Shown here one piece after another: positions 7,576 through 13,107 of a stretch of 24,553 nucleotides of DNA. The position numbers were made by a program, and so were the translations under genes. Position 1 is the stretch's first letter. Every line of letters starts with the position of its first letter. This stretch comes from Candidatus Latescibacterota bacterium (lineage in GTDB: Bacteria > Latescibacterota > UBA2968 > UBA8231), in contig JAGWBY010000074.1 of NCBI GenBank assembly GCA_021295675.1, positions 1 to 24,553 of the forward strand. The letters run 5' to 3'. The notes below the pieces were generated by a model. The model had not been told where the DNA came from and did no database searches. It saw only the letters and a program-made list of their open reading frames with translations.

Positions 7576-8664
7576 ATGTACTTTAACGGCCAACTCGCCA
7601 TTGACCCGTCCCAAGAGACCCTAGTCGAAAAGGTCAGACCCACCAAGGTCTTCGGCCGCATGCTCTACTACCTGACTGCGGGTAGTCTGTCCGACCGGGA
7701 AGAACAAGAGACCTTCACCGCGGTGGCCATCTTGCAACAGCTCAATATGGCCCTGCGCTCTATGGGGGTGACCAATATCGTCCGCCTAGCCAAGGACCAG
7801 TACGACTTTTACTTTGACGAGCAGGGTCTGGAGGACGATCTGAAGGTCGCCATGGAACAGTTTCACATGGAGACCGACTACTACGAATCGGAATTGTTTG
7901 AGGCCCTCTATCTGGTCGTCGAGCACGCCGACCGGGAACTGACCTACCTCATTGAAATTGAGATTGACCGGCTCCACCCTCCAGACGTGTACCCCATTAC
8001 CATCACCGTCAACGGCACAGCCAACGACTTTGCCCAACAGCCCGGAGAAAGCGCCGACAGCCTGCGCCAGCGCATGGAGCCCGTCTTTCGAGATCAGGAC
8101 GCGTACGAACAATTCCAGCGCCAGAAAGAAGCTCATTTCAGCCACTTTATCAGCCGTCTCAACCAAGCCGTGGCTACCTACATCAAATGCGACGATGTGC
8201 GCCAGACTCTCGACACTCGCGTCATTCGTCCCCGAGAGCCAGTGGACCGGCCCGAGCAATCTGATACGCCTCCTCTCTTCCACGGCTATCACGGCTTTGA
8301 CGCGTTTTTTCTTTACGCCTGGATGTGGTCGTCCATGTCATTCCACCACAATATCCACTATCACGACGTATCCGTGGTAGATGAACAGGGGCAGACCGTA
8401 TTCGATGTCGGGGCCGCGGGTTTCCATGCCGGGGAGAGCAATACCCTCAATCCAGAGGCCAACTTCGAGTCCCCGTCCGCCAGCGATGTCGATTACCATG
8501 CGGACCACAGCTATCAGGACGGCCTTGAGCATGCTGCCTCGGTCCAGGAAGCGGGCACTGAGTCCGGCGAAAGTTCGTCGTGGCTGGATTTTGGCGGCGA
8601 CAGCGGCGATAGTGGAGCGTCCTGCAGCTCGTGCAGTAGTTGCAGTTCGTGCGGCGGCATCTGA
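7576..8664 (+). CDS. Uncharacterised protein with Cys-Ser-rich C-terminal tail
   Basis: I do not recognise this 362-residue protein. The ATG at 7576 follows a clear GAGGAGGA ribosome site. An upstream ATG at 7483 would add 31 residues overlapping the previous gene. The first about 215 residues look like an alpha/beta globular region rich in acidic and aromatic residues, with EIDRLHPPDVYP in the middle. A hydrophobic, aromatic and His-rich stretch follows at about 235-260 (FFLYAWMWSSMSFHHNIHYH). After it comes an acidic, Ser/Gly-rich low-complexity region. The last residues are C-SS-C-SS-C-SS-C-GGI: four cysteines at regular three-residue spacing. Such tails suggest metal or Fe-S binding or a modification site, but nothing proves this. 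It is paired with the GRDP-like gene. Confidence 0.8.
   Translation: MYFNGQLAIDPSQETLVEKVRPTKVFGRMLYYLTAGSLSDREEQETFTAVAILQQLNMALRSMGVTNIVRLAKDQYDFYFDEQGLEDDLKVAMEQFHMETDYYESELFEALYLVVEHADRELTYLIEIEIDRLHPPDVYPITITVNGTANDFAQQPGESADSLRQRMEPVFRDQDAYEQFQRQKEAHFSHFISRLNQAVATYIKCDDVRQTLDTRVIRPREPVDRPEQSDTPPLFHGYHGFDAFFLYAWMWSSMSFHHNIHYHDVSVVDEQGQTVFDVGAAGFHAGESNTLNPEANFESPSASDVDYHADHSYQDGLEHAASVQEAGTESGESSSWLDFGGDSGDSGASCSSCSSCSSCGGI
7960..7989 (+). repeat. Copy 1 of a 30-nt dispersed repeat encoding EIDRLHPP(D/E)V
   Basis: This segment inside the Cys-tail gene matches 8681-8710 at 27 of 30 positions. All three differences fall at third codon positions (Ile ATT/ATC, Pro CCA/CCG, Asp GAC/Glu GAG). 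Confidence 0.75.
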
Positions 8665-8679
8665 GGAGGGCAAAGCAGA

Positions 8680-8712
8680 TGAGATCGACCGGCTCCACCC
8701 TCCGGAGGTGAC
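8680..8712 (+). CDS. Possible 10-codon minigene or coding remnant
   Basis: Directly after the preceding stop, GAGGAGGG is followed 8 nt later by an ATG and ten codons ending in TGA. The ribosome site is good, yet in another frame the same DNA (8681-8710) repeats ten codons from the upstream gene. It may therefore be a remnant of a duplicated gene and not a real peptide. Confidence 0.2.
8681..8710 (+). repeat. Copy 2 of the 30-nt dispersed repeat, in non-coding spacer
   Basis: Lies just after the stop of the Cys-tail gene, in a different frame from that gene. In the matching frame it reads EIDRLHPPEV. It looks like a leftover of a second, divergent copy of the same coding region. Confidence 0.7.
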
Positions 8713-8733
8713 TGTTCCTCGAACACGTGCAGC

Positions 8734-9930
8734 TTACAGACGGTCTGCCCTTTTCAGGGTCTCGGGCACCCCCAACCACAAAGTGAGGGCCGCGGCTAGG
8801 CCAATGCCCGCGGCTGCCAATGGAGTTTCGGTTAGGCCGACCCAATCGGCAATATGGCCCATGGCCAGGGGGCTGCCTGCCCCGCCCAGGTCGCCGACAA
8901 AGCGCCACAGCCCCAAAAACACCCCCCGCCCGTCGTCCGGGGCCAGATCCGCGCCCAGAGTCATCATGGTCCCCGATCCTATACCGTTGCCCAGGCCCAC
9001 TACTACCAAGGCCAAGAGCAGGCCCGAAAAATCCTGCGCTAGGGGAATGGCGGCCATGCCCATACTCTGGACGAAAAAACTGGGCACCGAGGCGTACTTG
9101 CGCCCCCAGTGGTCCATGATCATGCCCGCCGGATAGAACATGAGCATGTCCACGGCCGCGGCAATGGCTATGATCACCCCCACCTCCTCGACTCCCAAAC
9201 CGAGGACATCAGCAGCGTAGAGCGGCGCGATGACCATGCGGGCCGTGCGCACCATTTGGGCGCACAACTGGGCCGAGCCAGCAGTGAGCAGGGTGCGGTA
9301 GTGGCCGCGCACAACATCGCCGACCCGTCCGCTGGATCGGTGGCTTGCTCCCGGGGAGGCCCCGCGGTCCTCCACCCAGAGCAAGACCGCCAGCAAAGCC
9401 ACCACCGCCAACATCCCGTACAACAGGAAGGCGGCCCGAAAGCCGTACGCCCCGGCCGCCAGGCCGCCGAGCAGCGGTCCGGCAAAGTAGCCGATGCGTC
9501 CTATGCCCCCGAATACGGCAATGGCCCGTCCCCGCAGTGCCGGCCGAATGGCCCCGGCTAGGTACGTATGGCGCGAAATATTCCACAGGGCCGTACCGAT
9601 CCCCGACACCAGACGGCAGGCACTCACTTGCCACAGATCAGCGGCCACCAGCAGGCCGAAAATCCCCGTTAGGACGCAGCCCACCCCCAACAGCATGGCG
9701 CGCTTTTCGCCCACCCGTCGCACCACCACTCCCGCGGGCACATCGCCCAGCAAAGTGCCGATCCCGTCTGCGGCTAGGACCACGCCCACTAAGCTGTACG
9801 ATACCTCGAAAGAGCGGGCGAACAAAGGCAGGACGGGCAATAGAAGACCCCGGCAGACCGACAGGATCAGGGCCGGCGCGTACACCGACAAAAATAAGTT
9901 TACTACCACCTCCTGTTTCTGCTTCGACAC
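8734..9930 (-). CDS. MFS transporter (DHA/tetracycline-resistance-like)
   Basis: A 398-residue, about 12-helix membrane protein unrelated in detail to the one at 4544. The conserved G-x-x-x-D-x-x-G-R-K type loop appears twice in degenerate form: VVRRVGEKRA (about 68-77) in the first half and MIMDHWGRKYASV after helix 8. GIGTALWNISRHTYLA in helix 4 fits drug:H+ antiporter-like families. It probably exports or imports a small organic solute; the substrate is unknown. The start is a GTG at 9928-9930 preceded by AGAGGA at good spacing. It converges on the Cys-tail gene, leaving a 69-bp spacer with no recognisable terminator, and its upstream region is the 332-bp gap before the sugar-isomerase operon. 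Confidence 0.87.
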   Translation of the reverse strand: MSKQKQEVVVNLFLSVYAPALILSVCRGLLLPVLPLFARSFEVSYSLVGVVLAADGIGTLLGDVPAGVVVRRVGEKRAMLLGVGCVLTGIFGLLVAADLWQVSACRLVSGIGTALWNISRHTYLAGAIRPALRGRAIAVFGGIGRIGYFAGPLLGGLAAGAYGFRAAFLLYGMLAVVALLAVLLWVEDRGASPGASHRSSGRVGDVVRGHYRTLLTAGSAQLCAQMVRTARMVIAPLYAADVLGLGVEEVGVIIAIAAAVDMLMFYPAGMIMDHWGRKYASVPSFFVQSMGMAAIPLAQDFSGLLLALVVVGLGNGIGSGTMMTLGADLAPDDGRGVFLGLWRFVGDLGGAGSPLAMGHIADWVGLTETPLAAAGIGLAAALTLWLGVPETLKRADRL

Positions 9931-10262
9931 TTTGACAATCCTCTTACTAGATGGCCTTTAGACCGCAAAGCCCAAGACTTGAATTGCGGGATATGAAGCT
10001 GGTAGGATCTTGGCCGCCGTCAACCTAGCCTATACCTCGCAAGACTACTCCTAGGGTGGATATCGACGCCGAAAAATGCTGGCGCAACGAATACATTATT
10101 GTTCTTGGTACTACAATCGCAGCCAGAATACCGGCAAGAAGCCCAACGTCTGTAGGGAGGGGAGTAGTCACGACAAGCTGACCATAGTTTAGTTCCTGCT
10201 GAATTGACGCTAGCAGAGACGGCGGCTATATTGCGCGGAGTTCACAAGACATAGGAGACGAT
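9931..10262. other. 332-bp intergenic region between divergent transcription units
   Basis: I see no open reading frame, tRNA or convincing structured RNA here. It contains the promoter at 10204-10232 for the operon to the right. A second weaker plus-strand pair, TTGAAT (9980-9985) and TAGGAT (10003-10008) with 17-nt spacing, is also present. The minus-strand promoter for the MFS gene must lie near 9940-10000, but no clear match stands out. Confidence 0.6.
10204..10232 (+). promoter_or_regulatory. Strong sigma70-like promoter of the isomerase-LarA-SDR operon
   Basis: TTGACG (10204-10209), a 17-nt spacer and TATATT (10227-10232) form the best promoter match in the window. Transcription would begin near 10239, and AGGAG (10253-10257) precedes the ATG at 10263. 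Confidence 0.6.
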
Positions 10263-10754
10263 ATGCCCACTTCAACGATTGGCGCGCAATTGTTCACAGT
10301 GCGCGATTATACCAAAACCCCGGATGACATTCGCCAGACTTTTGCCAAGGTGCGAGCTCTCGGCTACGAGGCCGTGCAAGCCTCGGCCTTTGGGGCGATC
10401 TCGCCGGCCGAACTGGCCGCGATAAGCAAGGCCGAGGGAGTGCAGATCGCTGCCACGCACACTAGCTACCAGCGCATCTGCGATGAGCCTCAAGCCGTCG
10501 TCGAAGAGCACCAGATGTGGGGGTGCTGCCACGTGGCCATCGGCGGCTTGCCCCAGGAATACCGCAACCGCGAGGGCTTTGCCCGCTTTGCAGCAGAGGC
10601 TTCGGAGGCGGCGCGTCCGCTCATTGACGCGGGTCTGACCTTTAGCTACCACAACCACAGCTTTGAACTGGAGCGCTTTGAGGGGCGCACGGGGCTGGAC
10701 ATCCTCCGCGAGGAGAGCGACCCAGCCGTCTTTTCCTTTGAAAGGCGGCGGTAA
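10263..10754 (+). pseudogene. Sugar phosphate isomerase/epimerase (TIM barrel), 5' fragment
   Basis: The first 160 or so residues match xylose-isomerase-like TIM-barrel enzymes, which isomerise or epimerise sugars or inositol derivatives with a divalent metal. IGAQLFTVRDYTKTPDDIRQ at the N-terminus, GYEAVQASAFG, and YHNHSFELERF (a metal/substrate His region) are typical. The frame then runs into three Arg codons and a stop at 10752. The rest of the protein continues one frame over, from GGC at 10744. Between SFE and GGGNP, relatives usually carry about eight residues including an L/I-D-T-Y-W strand whose Asp is a metal ligand. These are missing, so a deletion of about 23 nt is inferred. The start has AGGAG five bases upstream. 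An assembly error is possible. Confidence 0.82.
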
Positions 10755-11004
10755 CCCGGTCTCGTGGTTGGACAAGTTCCGCGACCGCATGCACATCGTC
10801 CATCTCAAAGACCTGAGCATGGACGGTGCCAAGCAATGCTTCGCCGAAGTGGGGGAGGGGAACTTGGAATGGGAGCCTATTCTCGCGACCTGTAAAAGAG
10901 CACAGATTGAGTGGTACCTAATCGAGCAAGACACCTGCCCGGGAGACCCTTTTGACAGCTTGGGTCTGAGCCTGCGCAACCTGCGGGCCATGGGCTTGGA
11001 CTAG
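10744..11004 (+). pseudogene. Sugar phosphate isomerase/epimerase, 3' fragment (shifted frame)
   Basis: This is the C-terminal third of the same TIM-barrel protein, read in the +1 frame. GGGNPVSWLDKFRDRMHIVH is followed by LKD, the usual H-L-K-D region. VGEGNLEWEPIL and WYLIEQD with the final metal-ligand Glu come next, and the ending SLRNLRAMGLD is family-like. All features after the break are in good order, so the break looks recent. The reading frame is open back to about 10663, but only the part from 10744 resembles the family. Its stop TAG overlaps the AGGAGG ribosome site of the next gene, as expected in an intact operon. Confidence 0.8.
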
Positions 11005-11014
11005 GAGGAAAATC

Positions 11015-12196
11015 ATGCAGGAAATTTTTGTCCCGTGGGCCGCTTGGTACGGCAAGGCCCCCTTCAAAATGGAATTTCCCGATCACTGGGAAGTGGATGT
11101 TCACCACATGCGCGGCGGGCCGGACATTGGCGACGCCGGCATTCGTCAAGCACTGCAAGAGACCATCGGCGCTCCACCGCTGCGCGAATTCGCCCGCGGT
11201 CGGTCTTCCGCGGCCATCTTGGTTGACGACCTCTCGCGCCCGACGCCGGCTTTTCGGCTCTTGCCTTATGTACTTGAGGAGTTGGCTGCGGCCGGGATTG
11301 GGGCCGATGCCGTAAAGATCATCTGCGCGCTGGCGGCCCACCGTCCGATGACCCGCGACGACTTGGTCAAGAAGGTCGGGTTGGACATCGTCGATACCAT
11401 GCAGGTGCTCAACCACAATGCCTACGAGAACTTGGAATTCTTAGGCTACTCCAGCCGGGGAGTGCCGATTTGGGTCAACCGCGATATGACCTCCTGCGAG
11501 GTTCGCATTGCCTTGGGGATGATCACGCCGCGCGGGGGGATGTTCGGCGGCGGGGCCAAATTGCTTATCCCCGGTGCTTGTGGGCAGCAGACGATTATGC
11601 TCAATCACCGCCACGTACACGAAAATTTTCGCCAACACCTGTCCGAGGTGGCGAGAATGGCAGGGGTCACTTATATCGTCAATCCGTTGCTCAACGAGAG
11701 CTTGGAGATTTCGGGGTTAGTCGCCGGAGACACGGACGCAGCCTTTGCGCGGGGCTGCGAGTTGGGGCGGGAACAGTATGCTACCCAAGTGCCCGATTCC
11801 TTCGATATTGGGGTGTTCAGCGCCTTCCCCAAGGATACGGAACTGTGCCAAGCGGGGTTGGCAATGACGCCGTTGAGCGGCACCAAGAAAAATCCTTTCA
11901 ACGAAAACTCGACCACTGTCATGTGCTCGGCTAGCCCGGAGGGGTTGGGCTGGCACTCGGTGTTGGGCCCGGGTACCGCGCTGCGAGGAAAGCCCAGCCC
12001 TCCTGCCCGGCGCACCATTCTATTTTCGCCTGGGATCAACAAGTGGGATGCAGCCTCGCTCTTTGGCGAGGGGGTTATTTTTTGCAAAACTTGGCAGGCT
12101 GTACTGAGCGAATTGGAAAACTACCACGGGGCTGACGCAAAAGTGTCGGTCTTTCCGGCCGGCGCGCTGCAACGGGCCGCCGACGCCGGTTATTAG
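11015..12196 (+). CDS. LarA-like nickel-pincer (lactate racemase domain, DUF2088) protein
   Basis: A 393-residue protein of the LarA family. LarA racemises lactate with a nickel-pincer nucleotide, and relatives act on other 2-hydroxy acids. Visible family features are DDLSRPTP (D72, R75), AAHRPMT (H109, first catalytic His), GGGAKLLIPGACGQQTIMLNH (K182, the cofactor-linking Lys; H198), and a C-terminal PKDTELCQAG region. The second catalytic His of LarA (H174 in the Lactobacillus plantarum enzyme, from memory) aligns with R173 in ITPRGGMFGG, so the reaction may differ from simple racemisation. No larB/C/E cofactor genes lie nearby. A perfect AGGAGG precedes the ATG, 10 nt after the isomerase stop. 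It is part of the 10263-13041 operon. Confidence 0.85.
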   Translation: MQEIFVPWAAWYGKAPFKMEFPDHWEVDVHHMRGGPDIGDAGIRQALQETIGAPPLREFARGRSSAAILVDDLSRPTPAFRLLPYVLEELAAAGIGADAVKIICALAAHRPMTRDDLVKKVGLDIVDTMQVLNHNAYENLEFLGYSSRGVPIWVNRDMTSCEVRIALGMITPRGGMFGGGAKLLIPGACGQQTIMLNHRHVHENFRQHLSEVARMAGVTYIVNPLLNESLEISGLVAGDTDAAFARGCELGREQYATQVPDSFDIGVFSAFPKDTELCQAGLAMTPLSGTKKNPFNENSTTVMCSASPEGLGWHSVLGPGTALRGKPSPPARRTILFSPGINKWDAASLFGEGVIFCKTWQAVLSELENYHGADAKVSVFPAGALQRAADAGY

Positions 12197-12202
12197 AGAG
12201 TA

Positions 12203-12225
12203 GGGGCAACCCTTGTGGTTGCCCT
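12203..12225 (+). terminator. Hairpin between larA-like and SDR genes (attenuator, terminator or dispersed repeat)
   Basis: GGGCAACC (12204-12211) pairs perfectly with GGTTGCCC (12217-12224) around a 5-nt loop; a flanking G-U pair is possible. Only a short TCGGTTT tract follows, so a strong Rho-independent terminator is unlikely. It could reduce SDR transcription, protect the upstream mRNA, or be one copy of a REP-like palindrome. Confidence 0.45.
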
Positions 12226-12264
12226 CGGTTTATACGAGGAATCCCAAATTCTAAAGGAGAAAGA

Positions 12265-13041
12265 ATGCCACCGCTAGCGCGTTTTGGTCTAGAGGGCAAG
12301 ATCATCATTGTCACCGGGGCTGGCCGGGGGATTGGCCGGACGATTGCTTTAGAATGCGCCCAGTCGGGCGCGCGCGTCGCCGTTGGCAGCCGCACCACGG
12401 CTGAGCTGGAAACGTTGGCTGCGGAGATTGAGGGTGCGGGTAAGGTGTGTTTCCACCATCAGCTCGACGTGACAGACGTAAGCTCTATCGAGCGTTTTAT
12501 GGCCGCGGTCGTAGCGCACTTTGGGCGGATTGACGTGCTGGTCAACAACGCCGGCTACAACAAGGTCGGCAAAATTCTCGACTACGACGAAGAGCTTTAC
12601 GACTTGATCGTCGATGCCAATCTGAAGAATGTGTTTTTCTGTAGCCAGATTGCCGCGCGGCAGATGATCGCCCAAGGAGGGGGCGGCAATATCGTCAATA
12701 TCTCGTCCCAAGCTGGCGTGGTCGGCGCACCAGAGCGCGGCCCGTACTCAGGTGCCAAGGGCGGCGTCAACAACCTGACGCGGACTATGGCCGCGGAATG
12801 GGCCGAGTATCAGATACGGGTCAACGCGGTCGCTCCAACCGTGACCCGTTCTCCGCTGGCCGAGACCGCGATGAGGGAGAGCCAGGCCTTTGCCGATGCA
12901 GTGAAGACCAAAAATTTGCTGCGCGGTGCCTTGGCCGAGCCGGAGGAAATGTCGGCACCGGTGATCTTTTTGGCATCGGATGCTGCGTCGATGATCACCG
13001 GGCATACGCTGGTGGTGGATGGGGGATGGACCATCGTCTAA
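12265..13041 (+). CDS. SDR-family NAD(P)-dependent oxidoreductase
   Basis: A classical short-chain dehydrogenase of 258 residues that oxidises or reduces a hydroxyl/carbonyl group of a small substrate. It has the cofactor motif TGAGRGIG (17-24), LDVTD (67-71), NNAG (94-97), N120, a catalytic Ser near 148, and Y161-x3-K165 in YSGAK. The C-terminal ASMITGHTLVVDGG is standard. The end of strand 2 reads GSRTT, with no acidic residue at the usual NAD-selecting position, so NADP is possible. AAAGGAG lies 5 nt before the ATG. As the third gene of the operon after a TIM-barrel isomerase and a LarA-like protein, it probably helps break down a sugar acid or hydroxy acid; the substrate is unknown. Confidence 0.93.
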   Translation: MPPLARFGLEGKIIIVTGAGRGIGRTIALECAQSGARVAVGSRTTAELETLAAEIEGAGKVCFHHQLDVTDVSSIERFMAAVVAHFGRIDVLVNNAGYNKVGKILDYDEELYDLIVDANLKNVFFCSQIAARQMIAQGGGGNIVNISSQAGVVGAPERGPYSGAKGGVNNLTRTMAAEWAEYQIRVNAVAPTVTRSPLAETAMRESQAFADAVKTKNLLRGALAEPEEMSAPVIFLASDAASMITGHTLVVDGGWTIV

Positions 13042-13043
13042 GT

Positions 13044-13107
13044 GATCCGCAGATGTAGGAACGAGACGATCCGCAGCTCGGATCGTTCAATCGTATAGGA
13101 TTGAACG
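13044..13107 (+). promoter_or_regulatory. Tandem inverted repeats abutting the start codon of the propeller protein
   Basis: Hairpin A: CGATCCG (13067-13073) with CGGATCG (13079-13085), loop 5. Hairpin B: CGTTCAATC (13084-13092) with GATTGAACG (13099-13107), loop 6, ending directly before the ATG. The AGGA ribosome-binding sequence (13097-13100) lies across the loop and the right arm of B. GATCCGCAG occurs twice (13044-13052, 13069-13077), so an alternative pairing with the right arm of A is possible. These may terminate the SDR transcript, bind a regulator, or control translation. Confidence 0.5.

Noticed and set aside
8698..8712. Palindrome around CCTCCGGAGG as a terminator for the convergent genes
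   Set aside because: The stem is short, has no loop and no T tract, and lies within the repeated coding fragment.
8381..9136. Plus-strand open frame of 251 codons over the Cys-tail gene end and the MFS gene
   Set aside because: It is mostly antisense to the MFS gene with Pro/Arg-rich shadow composition. Only the ten codons at 8681-8710 are meaningful, as a repeat remnant.
9345..9935. Plus-strand 196-codon open frame opposite the second MFS gene
   Set aside because: Pro/Arg-rich shadow of an intact transporter gene; no ribosome site or family resemblance.
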